IMG/VR virus record: IMGVR_UViG_3300028678_000165
Location: 1 to 36,712 of that record
Length of the DNA stretch: 36,712 bases
Reading direction: 5' to 3' (one strand)
Source of the DNA: a virus
This document shows positions 13,642-21,364 of this stretch, in pieces. Numbering within the stretch: the stretch's first letter is position 1; each line of letters starts with the position of its first letter. The notes below the pieces were generated by a model, which was given only the letters and a program-made list of their open reading frames with translations, was not told the origin of the DNA and did no database searches. A program made the translations under genes and the position numbers.

Positions 13642-13680
13642 TTGATTTTTTTAATATATGAAGTTTATACTAGGTATAAA
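13642..13680 (+). promoter_or_regulatory. Promoter with palindromic operator over its -10
   Basis: TTGATT (13642-13647), 18-bp spacer, TATACT (13666-13671). A perfect 7-bp inverted repeat, TTTATAC-TAG-GTATAAA (13664-13680), covers the -10 and the following bases, which is the expected layout for direct repression by a dimeric regulator. It directly follows the early terminator, so the downstream gene is an independent unit. Confidence 0.6.
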
Positions 13681-13704
13681 AAATAAATTGGGAGCATGAG
13701 AACA

Positions 13705-14166
13705 ATGAAAAAGATTTTTTTAAAAAAACAAGGGAAAGAAACTGTAAGAGAAATTCAAAAAAAAGTCTCAACCTTAAACGGAGAATTGAACAAAAAGCAA
13801 AATGAAAACTGGGTAAAAATTTCTTATTACGAAATAAAGAAAGAGATGAAAGACATTGAATCAAAAGAAGATAAGAGATTTGCATTACTGGAATGGAAGG
13901 CTTGTGTAACAGATTTTGATCCAGGAACCATGGTTAATTTTTCAGTAGCGTTTTTAAGCGTACTTTTTTCAGAATCAGCATTGCTTTTATCGATTATCAA
14001 TATTGATTTTGGAAAAATATTAGCTAGTATTATCTTGGCTTTATATATTTTATATTTTGTTAAAACAAGGTTTCGTAAATACTCAAAAGAATTTGGAAAT
14101 AACTATTATATAAAGCAAGCTATTGAATTGTTAGAGAAAGAAATAGAGGCAGATAAGCTACTGTAG
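13705..14166 (+). CDS. Two-pass membrane protein, independently transcribed cargo gene
   Basis: A 153-residue protein: basic, helical N-terminus (about 1-70, many Lys/Glu), two hydrophobic segments (about 78-95 and 100-118, containing NFSVAFLSVLFS and ILASIILALYILYF), then a charged C-terminal helix (about 120-153). The ATG at 13705 is preferred because GGGAG is 10 nt upstream; an ATG at 13696 is only 1 nt from that site. With its own promoter, operator and downstream terminator it fits the definition of a moron. Topology places both charged ends in the cytoplasm. No family recognised; a superinfection-exclusion or sensor role is possible. Confidence 0.65.
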   Translation: MKKIFLKKQGKETVREIQKKVSTLNGELNKKQNENWVKISYYEIKKEMKDIESKEDKRFALLEWKACVTDFDPGTMVNFSVAFLSVLFSESALLLSIINIDFGKILASIILALYILYFVKTRFRKYSKEFGNNYYIKQAIELLEKEIEADKLL

Positions 14167-14358
14167 TATATCAGATAAAGCCATAGCGGAGTAGCGTAGC
14201 ATATAATGCACCCTACTCCGTTTTATATTGTATTTAGAGCAGAGTTCTTCCAAGGTCATTCCAGATACGTAGTCTCGGCATAATTCTTTGTAACGTGGGT
14301 GCAATATCGTCTGATCTAGTTTATCTATGCTTTCGGTTAGAATTTGTTTTGTGCTCAT
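14158..14358 (-). CDS. Small sigma-70 region 4-like helix-turn-helix protein
   Basis: A 66-residue DNA-binding protein. Residues about 22-58 (YKELCRDYVSGMTLEELCSKYNIKRSRVHYML) form a helix-turn-helix of the sigma region 4/RinA-like type, with helix 2 TLEELCSKY and recognition helix KRSRVHYML. GGAG lies 5 nt before the ATG. The gene is on the minus strand and overlaps the convergent membrane-protein gene by 9 bp. Its promoter is probably TTTACC-N17-TATAAT within 14397-14425. Placed just before the late region, it could regulate late or accessory promoters; the operator at 13664 is one candidate target. Confidence 0.65.
   Translation of the reverse strand: MSTKQILTESIDKLDQTILHPRYKELCRDYVSGMTLEELCSKYNIKRSRVHYMLRYSAMALSDILQ
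14187..14224 (+). terminator. Terminator of the membrane-protein gene, inside the convergent HTH gene
   Basis: CGGAGTAG (14187-14194) pairs perfectly with CTACTCCG (14213-14220), 18-nt loop, followed by TTTT. It lies 20 bp after the plus-strand stop codon and inside minus-strand coding sequence, so these bases serve two purposes. Confidence 0.55.
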
Positions 14359-14373
14359 TTTTCTCCTTTACAT

Positions 14374-14425
14374 TTGCAAACTGTTTGAGTAAAATTATAT
14401 AATAAAACAATAATGAGGTAAATAC
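14374..14425 (+). promoter_or_regulatory. Back-to-back promoters between the HTH and AP2 genes
   Basis: Rightward: TTGCAA (14374-14379), 18 bp, TATAAT (14398-14403), leading to the gene at 14426 with a leader of under 20 nt. Leftward: TTTACC and TATAAT with a 17-bp spacer inside 14397-14425, for the HTH gene at 14358. The two -10 boxes overlap, so the promoters probably compete. Confidence 0.5.
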
Positions 14426-14908
14426 ATGTCCTACAAATTAAACTTAAAAGGAAAAATTTATGGATATTTGCAAGCATTAGAGGAAACAAATAAAAAAGAA
14501 CGTGGATATATAGTTTGGAAATGCAAATGCTTAAGATGTGGGAATATAGTATACAAATCGACAGCAAACCTTTTACATGACGGAGGAAGTAGTTGCGGAT
14601 GCATAAAACATGACATGATGAAGGAAAGGGGCAAGGAAAATATTGAAATATTTAACAAGAATAAAGTTATTAATGGCATAAATGTAATATCGCTAAATAG
14701 CGACAAACCGAATAAAAACAATAAATCTGGAGTGAAGGGTGTAAGCTGGAGCAAAGAAAAGAAAAAATGGAAAGCACAAATATACTATAATGGGAAAAAT
14801 AAATTCTTAGGAAGATTCGATACGATAGAAGAAGCTAAAGCTGCAAGAAAAAAATCCGAAGAATACATAAGAGAAAATATATTAAATAAAAAAGAGAACG
14901 ACCAATAA
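14426..14908 (+). CDS. AP2-domain protein with N-terminal zinc ribbon
   Basis: A 160-residue DNA-binding protein. The N-terminal part has a zinc ribbon with CKCLRCGN and SCGC cysteine pairs (about residues 33-60). The C-terminal part (about 98-150) is an AP2-type domain: SGVKGVSWSKEKKKWKAQI, then GKNKFLGRFDTIEEAKAARK. This combination occurs in free-standing relatives of phage homing HNH endonucleases; no HNH catalytic His triad is visible, so it would be a DNA-binding remnant or regulator. TGAGGT precedes the ATG by 8 nt. It has its own promoter and terminator, consistent with horizontally acquired cargo. Confidence 0.75.
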   Translation: MSYKLNLKGKIYGYLQALEETNKKERGYIVWKCKCLRCGNIVYKSTANLLHDGGSSCGCIKHDMMKERGKENIEIFNKNKVINGINVISLNSDKPNKNNKSGVKGVSWSKEKKKWKAQIYYNGKNKFLGRFDTIEEAKAARKKSEEYIRENILNKKENDQ

Positions 14909-14934
14909 GTACTAAGGTTTGCTCTCTTTTTTTT
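14890..14934. terminator. Bidirectional terminator between convergent genes
   Basis: AAAAGAGA (14890-14897) pairs with TCTCTTTT (14923-14930), with inner GACC/GGTT pairs. A run of A on the left and eight T on the right allow termination on both strands. It serves the AP2 gene (plus) and overlaps the 3' end of the minus-strand HTH gene at 14912. Confidence 0.65.
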
Positions 14935-15121
14935 GCATTAATTCTTCTAATTTCCCGCTTAGAAGTTTGTCTACGTAATCAGGACACTTTCTGGCAGAAA
15001 CAGAAGCACTTTCCCAACTTTCTATACTACGAATTGGAACATTGTAACCATTTTGTTGAAATAATCTGGCAAGCTCTGGGCGTGAAAGTCCGTACTTTAA
15101 TCGTGTCTCTTTTAAATCCAT
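14912..15121 (-). CDS. Small XRE-type helix-turn-helix protein
   Basis: A 69-residue DNA-binding protein (KETRLKYGLSRPELARLFQQ, then PIRSIESWESASVSARKCPD), an XRE-like HTH in which the recognition helix carries IRSIESWE, as in small phage and antitoxin regulators. AGGAG lies 6 nt before the ATG. Second gene of a two-gene minus-strand operon, 9 bp after the upstream gene. It is the natural candidate to bind the palindrome in the operon promoter and repress itself. It does not resemble the CI/Cro pair at 2882-3781. Confidence 0.7.
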   Translation of the reverse strand: MDLKETRLKYGLSRPELARLFQQNGYNVPIRSIESWESASVSARKCPDYVDKLLSGKLEELMQKKESKP

Positions 15122-15130
15122 AATAAACTC

Positions 15131-15328
15131 CTAAATTGTCTGAAACGCTGGAACATCTTTATCTGAATTCCAAATTTCTGTGGTTGTGTGCAGCCCATCT
15201 AAACCATAAATAGTGCTTTTTAATATTTTGTTTACAGTCCTATCACTTATTTCTAATCTACCGGATACTTCTTTTGCATTTACTACAGCAACCTCTTTTT
15301 CATTTTCATCATATACTTTTACTTTCAT
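15131..15328 (-). CDS. Small protein with HTH-like core, first gene of a repressed operon
   Basis: A 65-residue protein: a beta-rich start (MKVKVYDENEKEVAVVNAKE), a helical segment that could be an HTH (VSGRLEISDRTVNKILKST), and a short tail with IYGLDGLHTTTEIW. AAGGAG precedes the ATG. Together with the XRE-type gene at 14912 it forms an operon under a near-consensus promoter. The two-gene size and autoregulatory layout resemble toxin-antitoxin or regulator-partner pairs, but no toxin motif is visible. Function unknown. Confidence 0.6.
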   Translation of the reverse strand: MKVKVYDENEKEVAVVNAKEVSGRLEISDRTVNKILKSTIYGLDGLHTTTEIWNSDKDVPAFQTI

Positions 15329-15373
15329 GGTTTTTCTCCTTTTGAAATTTGATTCGTATTATTTGATATACTC

Positions 15374-15402
15374 ATAATAACGCACAATGTGCGCAATGTC
15401 AA
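15374..15402 (-). promoter_or_regulatory. Near-consensus leftward promoter with palindromic operator in the spacer
   Basis: On the minus strand, TTGACA (15402-15397) and TATTAT (15379-15374) are 17 bp apart. The spacer contains a perfect 13-bp palindrome, CGCACA-A-TGTGCG in plus-strand reading (15381-15393). A dimer there would occlude RNA polymerase. The palindrome is GC-rich against an AT-rich background, which makes it stand out. It drives 15131 and 14912. Confidence 0.75.
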
Positions 15403-15434
15403 CAACTATATCGAAAAAAGTTTAAAAATATTAT

Positions 15435-15467
15435 TGGTTTACATAACTTGATAAATGGTTTACATAA
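15435..15467 (+). promoter_or_regulatory. Direct repeats TGGTTTACATAA before the late operon
   Basis: The 12-mer TGGTTTACATAA occurs at 15456-15467 and, with its first base also matching, at 15435-15446, 21 bp apart (two helical turns). The same sequence recurs before the scaffold-side transcription unit at 21365. No sigma-70 promoter of good quality is visible (TTTACA 15438 to CATAAT 15463 has a 19-bp spacer), suggesting activator-dependent late transcription. The remainder of 15403-15510 shows nothing else. Confidence 0.5.
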
Positions 15468-15510
15468 TGATAAAATACAAAGAGATAAACAATTGTAAAG
15501 GGGAATGAAA

Positions 15511-15765
15511 ATGGGAAGCGTAACAAGAAAAGCACAGAGCTGTAGAGAATGTAGATATTCAAAAACATGTCAGAATAAAGAAATGCAATTAGAAGCGTAC
15601 GCAGAAGAAAACATTGCTAGCACAGCTTCAATGCCATTACTGCAACCTCTGATTCAAGATAACAGTTTAAGAAGTATATGTCCTGATGGTACAAAAATAC
15701 AAATCAATTTAAAAGAAGTAGAAAAGCAGATAAATAAATCATTCGGACTTATGTTCGGAGCATAA
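15511..15765 (+). CDS. Small Cys-rich protein preceding the terminase genes
   Basis: An 84-residue protein with an N-terminal zinc-binding motif CRECRYSKTC (about residues 10-19) and a predicted helical C-terminal part (LKEVEKQINKSFGLMFGA). The ATG at 15511 lies 7 nt after AAAGGGG; an ATG at 15505 would be only 1 nt from the site. It is the first gene of the late operon, directly before TerS. Similar short zinc proteins occupy this slot in other Clostridia prophages. It could be the late regulator or a packaging accessory; undetermined. Confidence 0.65.
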   Translation: MGSVTRKAQSCRECRYSKTCQNKEMQLEAYAEENIASTASMPLLQPLIQDNSLRSICPDGTKIQINLKEVEKQINKSFGLMFGA

Positions 15766-15783
15766 GAAAGGATAATTTGATAA

Positions 15784-16644
15784 ATGGCAAGAAGTCCAAA
15801 CATAGATAAAGCATATGAACTGTATAAGAGCGGAATGAAACTAGTTGAGATTGCAAGTCAACTAGGGTTATCAGCTGCAACAATTCGTACATGGAAAAAT
15901 AGATATGACTGGGATTCAAATAAAAGTGAAACGTTTCAAAAGAAAAGTGAAACGAAACGCAACGTTTCAGAAAGTAAAACTCAAATTCCAGAAGAAATAA
16001 ACCAAGTCATTAACAATACTGAACTAACAGATAAACAGCAACTTTTTTGTTTGTACTACAGCAATTCATTCAATGCTACTAAAAGCTATCAGAAGGCATA
16101 TGGAGTGGCTTACTTATCAGCTATGACACTGGGTAGCAACATGTTAAGAAACGTTAATGTGAGAGCAGAAATAACAAGGTTGAAAGAACAACGATACTCG
16201 AAAGCACTATTAACACAAGAGGATATATTTCAAAAGTATGTTGACATTGCATATGCTGATATGTCTGACTACACAACATTCGGTCAAAAGGAAATAGAAT
16301 ATGCTGACAAAGCAGGTAATGAACACACAGCAAATGTTTCATATGTTGATATTAATGAAAGTTCAGAAGTAGATGGAACTTTAATATCAGAGGTTTCACA
16401 GGGTAAAGATGGGGTTAGGGTAAAACTTGCAGATCGGATGAAAGCTTTGCAATGGGTTGCGGATCACATGGATTTAGCAACAGAAAAACAAAAAGCAGAA
16501 ATTGATTTACTTAAATTAAAGTCAAAAGGAAGTAGTAATTCAAGCGAAGAAATCTTTAAAAACATGGAAACTCTTGCAGAACTTATTCGAAAGCCTGTTG
16601 AAGATAGAAACATAGATGATTTGGAAGGTGAACCTGATGAATAA
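15784..16644 (+). CDS. terS: Terminase small subunit
   Basis: A 286-residue packaging initiator. Residues about 5-45 form an HTH (NIDKAYELYKSGMKLVEIAS, then LSAATIRTWKNRY). A Ser/Lys/Glu linker follows. The Terminase_2-type core has the hallmark TDKQQLFCLYYSNSFNATKSYQKAYG and later KADR-like KLADRMKALQWVADHM. The C-terminal part is acidic. An AAAGGA site is 11 nt upstream of the ATG. It overlaps TerL by 8 bp. It recognises the packaging site, usually in or near its own gene, and feeds DNA to TerL. Assignment is firm. Confidence 0.9.
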   Translation: MARSPNIDKAYELYKSGMKLVEIASQLGLSAATIRTWKNRYDWDSNKSETFQKKSETKRNVSESKTQIPEEINQVINNTELTDKQQLFCLYYSNSFNATKSYQKAYGVAYLSAMTLGSNMLRNVNVRAEITRLKEQRYSKALLTQEDIFQKYVDIAYADMSDYTTFGQKEIEYADKAGNEHTANVSYVDINESSEVDGTLISEVSQGKDGVRVKLADRMKALQWVADHMDLATEKQKAEIDLLKLKSKGSSNSSEEIFKNMETLAELIRKPVEDRNIDDLEGEPDE

Positions 16645-17971
16645 CTTAGCGCCTTTGTGCAACCGTCAAGTTGAGTATTTAAATCGCTGCTTTAAATCTT
16701 GGTTCAATGTGGCAGAAGGTGGTAAAAGAGGAGCAAAGAACGTTTTAAATACATTGGCTTTTTGTATTTGCATTGAAGAACACAAAGATAAGATGTTTCT
16801 CGTTGCCGGCTATTCTTCTGCAACTGCAAAATTGAATGTTCTGGAATGTGACGGATACGGAATGCTCAATTATTTCGAAGGAAGATGCAGAGAGGGAAAG
16901 TTCAAAGATAGAGACTGCCTCTATGTTAAAACCAAGAATGGCGAAAAGATAATTCTAATTTCTGGCGGTGGAAAAGATGGAGACGAAAAAGCAATAAAAG
17001 GTAACACTTATGGCATGGCTTACGTAACAGAAGCGAACGAATGCCATTCTAAATTCATAAAAGAAGTTTTTGATAGAACGCTTTCATCCTCAGATAGAAA
17101 AGTATTTCATGATTTAAACCCAAAGGAACCAGGAGACAAATATTATACTGATGTAATTGATTTTCACGAAAAACAGCAAATGAAAGATTTATCTTATGGT
17201 TATAACTATGGACACTTCACACTGGCTGATAATATGAGCCTTTCGGATGACAAAATACGAGGATTGTTAAAAACGTACCAGAAAGGCACTGTTTGGTACG
17301 AAAGAGATATAAAAGGACTTCGAACTGTAGCAGAAGGCATTATATTTCGATATTTTGCTGAAAGTCCAGGTAAGTATTCTTTTGATGATTCTAAACTTAT
17401 TAAAGGTTCCAAGGGAAAGTTTAACATTGGGAGAGAATTCTCTCTTAAAACGATTGGTGTTGATTTTGGCGGAAATGGATCTGCTACAACATTTGTCTGT
17501 ACTGGTTTTTGGGAATATAGAAATCTTTGGACGTTAGAGGAATCAGGGCTTCCAATAACGAAAGATATTGATTCCGATAACATCTGTAAAGCATTTATCA
17601 AGTTTTACAAATACTGCATTGAAAAATACGGATATATTGACTGGGTATTTTGCGACAGTGCAAGTACGACAATGATAAATTCGTTAAGGTCTGCAGCAAG
17701 GAAAGCAGGACTGCCAGAGGACGTAATTGTCGGAGTAAATAAAAATGAGGTCAATTTAAGACCTAGAACTATAGATTTGCTACTTACAACAGGAAGATTA
17801 AAGATAAATAAAAAGTGCGTGAATGTAACAAATGCACTTAGAAAATTGAAGTGGGATGAAAAGAAGCCGGATATTCCAGAGGATAAGAATCTGGAAAATA
17901 TAAACGACTGGTATGATGCCTTTTGTTATTCATGGCTTACTTACACAAAATACATTGAATTGGATTATTAG
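16637..17971 (+). CDS. terL: Terminase large subunit
   Basis: A 444-residue packaging motor. The ATPase domain has a degenerate Walker A-like EGGKRGAKN (27-35, lacking the classical GKS/T ending), Walker B region MAYVTEANE (Glu132), and the C-motif stretch HDLNPKEPG (158-166). The RuvC-like nuclease has Asp276 (TIGVDFGG), Asp340 (VFCDSAS) and Asp427 (NDWYDAFCYSW). Start is the ATG at 16637 with AAGGTG upstream; an earlier in-frame ATG at 16616 lies in TerS with no site. Length and domain order fit the PBSX-like TerL family. Confidence 0.92.
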   Translation: MNNLAPLCNRQVEYLNRCFKSWFNVAEGGKRGAKNVLNTLAFCICIEEHKDKMFLVAGYSSATAKLNVLECDGYGMLNYFEGRCREGKFKDRDCLYVKTKNGEKIILISGGGKDGDEKAIKGNTYGMAYVTEANECHSKFIKEVFDRTLSSSDRKVFHDLNPKEPGDKYYTDVIDFHEKQQMKDLSYGYNYGHFTLADNMSLSDDKIRGLLKTYQKGTVWYERDIKGLRTVAEGIIFRYFAESPGKYSFDDSKLIKGSKGKFNIGREFSLKTIGVDFGGNGSATTFVCTGFWEYRNLWTLEESGLPITKDIDSDNICKAFIKFYKYCIEKYGYIDWVFCDSASTTMINSLRSAARKAGLPEDVIVGVNKNEVNLRPRTIDLLLTTGRLKINKKCVNVTNALRKLKWDEKKPDIPEDKNLENINDWYDAFCYSWLTYTKYIELDY

Positions 17972-17984
17972 AAGGGAGAAAAGT

Positions 17985-19373
17985 ATGGAGCAGTGCGCAA
18001 ATGATATTTTGTTAACAAAAGGATATAACATAAATAACGTACCATACAGCTACATAGAAAGTAGTGTTGAATGGTATAGAAATGAAGAGATTGCAGACTT
18101 TCACAAAAGAACAGGGATAAACGGACAGGCATATGAAATTGACAGAATGAATTTTGCAAAAAAAGGGTGTGAGGACGATGCAAACTTATGCGAAGTGATA
18201 AATATTACGGTCGGAGATGAAACGACCACAGAGCAAACAAATAAGATACTAGCAGATAATCAATTTAACATAATGTATCGAAAGCAATTAGAAAGAATGT
18301 CGGCAACTGGAACAGCAGGTTGCTACATCCGAATTGACAATGCAGATTATATTCAAGATGAAACAGGGAATGTAAAAGTAAAAGGTGGAGAAATTAAACT
18401 TACTTACGTGAATGCGGAAAACTATATTCCACTGAAAATCGTGAACGAAGAAATATTAGAAGCAGCCTTTTACGGAATAGATTATATAAATGGAGATAAA
18501 CAGACCACGCTTGTTGTTTTTACGTTGGATGATGCAGGTTTTTATAAAGCAGAGACATTTGTATTTGATAAAAATAGTAATCAAATAAATTACAACTGGA
18601 TCCAGCTCGCCGATGTAAAGCCATTTGAAGTAATGAGAACTGCAAAAGTAAATAACATTAAAGACATGCAGGGTTTTGGATATCCTAAAGTTTATGGCGC
18701 TATTCCAACGCTTAAAAAGTTAGATCTATGCAATGCTGTATTGATGGGAGATTTAGATAAAGCTGAGAAAATCGTATTCGCAAATGACATCTTGTGCGAT
18801 CATGACGATTCTGGAAAACCAAAGATAAATAAGCAAGCTAAAAAGCTATTTGTATTTCTTGGCAAGGCATTACCAGGAGTTGACGCAATGATTAAAGAAT
18901 ACAATCCAGAGATTCGAATTGACGCTATTACGGCAACATTTGAACTATGCTTATCTTTATTTTCAATGATGTTTGGATTTGGTAGTAAAAAGTATACCTT
19001 CGACAATGGCCAGATCCAGACAGCAACACAGTATGTAGGAGAACGTCAGGACGCAATGCAAGAACTTAACAAACAGAGAAAAGAAAGCATTGATTATATC
19101 AGTCATATTGTAAAGGCGGCTATGTGGTTTTCGAATACATTTAATGGCACCAGTCTCAACCTAGATGCAGAAATTTGCATTGATTTTGATGATAGTTACA
19201 TCGAAGATAAGAACACTATGATTGAATCAATGCGAGCAGACGCAGTCTCGTTTGCTGATATACCAGAATTTACAATTAGATATATCATGGAACGAATGAA
19301 TCTAAGCAAAGAAGAAGCCATAAAGATATACAACACAAAGGCAACTGAACCCGAAGCAGAAACAACAGATTAG
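17985..19373 (+). CDS. Portal protein (SPP1 gp6-like)
   Basis: A 462-residue portal that forms the dodecameric ring through which DNA enters the head. N-terminal segment VEWYRNEEIADFHKRTGINGQ, the conserved NFAKKGCEDDANLCEVINITV region, and the DLDKAEKIVFANDIL / TATFELCLSLFSMMFG stem and crown region match the SPP1 gp6/A118-type family. AAGGGAG is 6 nt before the ATG at 17985. The C-terminus is acidic, as usual. Position directly after TerL supports the call. Confidence 0.9.
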   Translation: MEQCANDILLTKGYNINNVPYSYIESSVEWYRNEEIADFHKRTGINGQAYEIDRMNFAKKGCEDDANLCEVINITVGDETTTEQTNKILADNQFNIMYRKQLERMSATGTAGCYIRIDNADYIQDETGNVKVKGGEIKLTYVNAENYIPLKIVNEEILEAAFYGIDYINGDKQTTLVVFTLDDAGFYKAETFVFDKNSNQINYNWIQLADVKPFEVMRTAKVNNIKDMQGFGYPKVYGAIPTLKKLDLCNAVLMGDLDKAEKIVFANDILCDHDDSGKPKINKQAKKLFVFLGKALPGVDAMIKEYNPEIRIDAITATFELCLSLFSMMFGFGSKKYTFDNGQIQTATQYVGERQDAMQELNKQRKESIDYISHIVKAAMWFSNTFNGTSLNLDAEICIDFDDSYIEDKNTMIESMRADAVSFADIPEFTIRYIMERMNLSKEEAIKIYNTKATEPEAETTD

Positions 19374-19385
19374 TGAGGTTTATAA

Positions 19386-21086
19386 ATGCTTTCAGAAGAA
19401 CAAATTGAAGCTCTTGGTGACAAGATTGTTCCTCTTTATCAGGAGTTAGAGCAAAATATAATCGGCGATATCGCCAGACGAGTGAAAAAGACTGGAAGAT
19501 ATACCGAAACAGCAGAGCTGATGGTGCAATCCATGGTTCGCAAAGGATACTCTGCTGATAAAATACGAGTAGAGGTAATGAAAACACTTAGGGCAGATAA
19601 GAAATATCAAGATTTTGTCGCAAATAACACTCTTGAGTACAAAAAAATGGTTTCAGAAGAGATTAAACGTGTAGAAAAAGAAGCAAAAGACAACGGCGAT
19701 GAAATAATGGCCAATGCAGGAGACATGTCATATAACACGGATTTGTCAATGTGGGGGCAAGCAGGAAAGAAGCTTACAAAAGATAGTGCTTTTACACACT
19801 TAGTTAAGGGTATGCAAGACCATACATCTGGAACCTTAAAAAATCTGACTAAGACAACAGGATTTCAATTTTCAACAGGCTTTGCGAGTGCAAATAATGC
19901 CTATACAAACATCTTAGATAAGTCGTTGATAAAACTTACCAGTGGTGCTTTTTCGTTCGACCAGTGCGTGAATGACGCTGTCAGAGAAATGGCACAAAGT
20001 GGATTTCGAACAGTCGATTATTCGTCTGGAAGAAGTTATCAAATTGATTCGGCTGCAAGAATGTGTGTAAGAACTGCAACATCACAACTATCCGCCAAAA
20101 TGGTTGAAAAGCACTGTGATGATATGTCCGAAGATTTAGTTGAGGTATCAGAACATTGGGGAGCAAGACCAGAACATGCCTTGTGGCAAGGAAAGATCTA
20201 TTCAAGAAGTGGAAAAAGTAAAAGATACCCTGATTTTTCTATTTGTGGATATGGAACTGTAGAAGGTTTGTGCGGTGCAAACTGTAGGCATACATTTTTC
20301 CCATTTTTCGAAGGAACAAGTGAACCTACAACATGGGAAAAAGAACCAGCACCATCTATATACAATGGAAAAGAGTATGATTATTATCATGCAACGCAAA
20401 AGCAACGGATAATGGAGCGAAATATCCGCGCAACCAGAAGAGAAATTGAAGCGATGAATGCATTACAAGGCAATACAAAAGCATTGTCGAGCAAACTAAA
20501 ACAGCAAATAGCAGAATACCATCAATTTAGTAGAATGGTTGGAATTAAAGCTAAAGATAATCGAATACAAGTGATTTCAAACACGAGTAATATTAGCAAA
20601 ACAAAAACTAAAAGATATTATGATTCACTTGTAAAATCAAATAGCTCTGATATAATTAAATTAGAAAATCATGAAAAAGTAATAGGAAATGATTCGTTTA
20701 GGATTCCTGAATCTAAGTTCTATAAAGCAGAATTTAAAGATATTTCAGCATTGAAGTATTCACTTCCAGATTTAGAAGTCAGAAAATGGTATAAAAACAA
20801 AGATAGTAATATAATAAATATCATAGATAAATTAAAACCTTTAGAAAATCAAGCAAGGGAAGCTTTTGAACTTAGAAATATGTACAGAACACAGGCAAGA
20901 GATTTAATGTTAAATCAAGAAGAACGAAAAAAACTTGATAATGAACATCCAAATAAATCTTTTGAAGAATTTATCCAAGACAAAATGAAAAGAAAATCTC
21001 TAGCAAGAGAAGAAGCATTGAGAGATACAATACAAACATCTGGTAAAACAAATAAAAAAGTAGATACGTCTTTAGGATTGGAGTGA
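19386..21086 (+). CDS. Minor capsid protein with large C-terminal extension
   Basis: A 566-residue head protein. Residues about 1-390 match the Phage_min_cap2 type (SPP1 gp7-related), with the hallmark HWGARPEHALWQGKIYS and the CGYG...CGANCRH cysteine/His segment (287-302). Residues about 400-566 form an extra domain: basic/Ser-rich linker, YYDSLVKSNSSDIIKLENHE, RKWYKNKDSNIINIIDKL, and a helical end with YRTQARDLM and SFEEFIQDKMKRKS. Such extensions on minor head proteins are known sites for effector or nuclease-like modules delivered with DNA; none of the standard catalytic motifs is certain here. A small gene follows 4 bp later and may be its partner. Confidence 0.88.
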   Translation: MLSEEQIEALGDKIVPLYQELEQNIIGDIARRVKKTGRYTETAELMVQSMVRKGYSADKIRVEVMKTLRADKKYQDFVANNTLEYKKMVSEEIKRVEKEAKDNGDEIMANAGDMSYNTDLSMWGQAGKKLTKDSAFTHLVKGMQDHTSGTLKNLTKTTGFQFSTGFASANNAYTNILDKSLIKLTSGAFSFDQCVNDAVREMAQSGFRTVDYSSGRSYQIDSAARMCVRTATSQLSAKMVEKHCDDMSEDLVEVSEHWGARPEHALWQGKIYSRSGKSKRYPDFSICGYGTVEGLCGANCRHTFFPFFEGTSEPTTWEKEPAPSIYNGKEYDYYHATQKQRIMERNIRATRREIEAMNALQGNTKALSSKLKQQIAEYHQFSRMVGIKAKDNRIQVISNTSNISKTKTKRYYDSLVKSNSSDIIKLENHEKVIGNDSFRIPESKFYKAEFKDISALKYSLPDLEVRKWYKNKDSNIINIIDKLKPLENQAREAFELRNMYRTQARDLMLNQEERKKLDNEHPNKSFEEFIQDKMKRKSLAREEALRDTIQTSGKTNKKVDTSLGLE

Positions 21087-21090
21087 TAAT

Positions 21091-21318
21091 ATGCTGTATA
21101 CGATTTGTAACGAACCTGATGAAGAAATTTTTGTAAAGCAGTGTAGTGCAATTGAAAAGAATATACCTGGTTTAAAAAAGGACAATGTTTTAGAAGACGT
21201 TGACGGAACGAAAATACAGATATATCATTACGGCGAAAATCTAATAAAGGTAATAAATAGTTTTTATGTAAATGCACTTTATGTTGAAAGTACGGAAGAT
21301 ATAAAAAAATATTTTTGA
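21091..21318 (+). CDS. Small partner gene of the minor capsid protein, possible immunity protein
   Basis: A 75-residue acidic protein (CNEPDEEIFVKQCSAIEKNI, then LEDVDGTKIQIYHYGENLIKV, ending ESTEDIKKYF), predicted alpha-beta. GGAG is 7 nt before the ATG and it begins 4 bp after the minor capsid stop. A terminator follows immediately, so it closes this transcription unit. Pairing of a small acidic gene with a C-terminally extended head protein resembles toxin-immunity organisation, but it could also be a structural cofactor. No family recognised with certainty. Confidence 0.6.
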   Translation: MLYTICNEPDEEIFVKQCSAIEKNIPGLKKDNVLEDVDGTKIQIYHYGENLIKVINSFYVNALYVESTEDIKKYF

Positions 21319-21325
21319 AATTATT

Positions 21326-21354
21326 GACCTCTACGAAAGCGGAGGTCTTTTTTT
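21326..21354 (+). terminator. Strong terminator splitting the late operon
   Basis: GACCTC (21326-21331) pairs with GAGGTC (21342-21347), with an extra CG/CG pair inside, and is followed by seven T. It would end transcripts from the packaging-portal genes, so the capsid and tail genes need read-through or the promoter at 21382. Confidence 0.8.
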
Positions 21355-21364
21355 GTCTTAAAAA

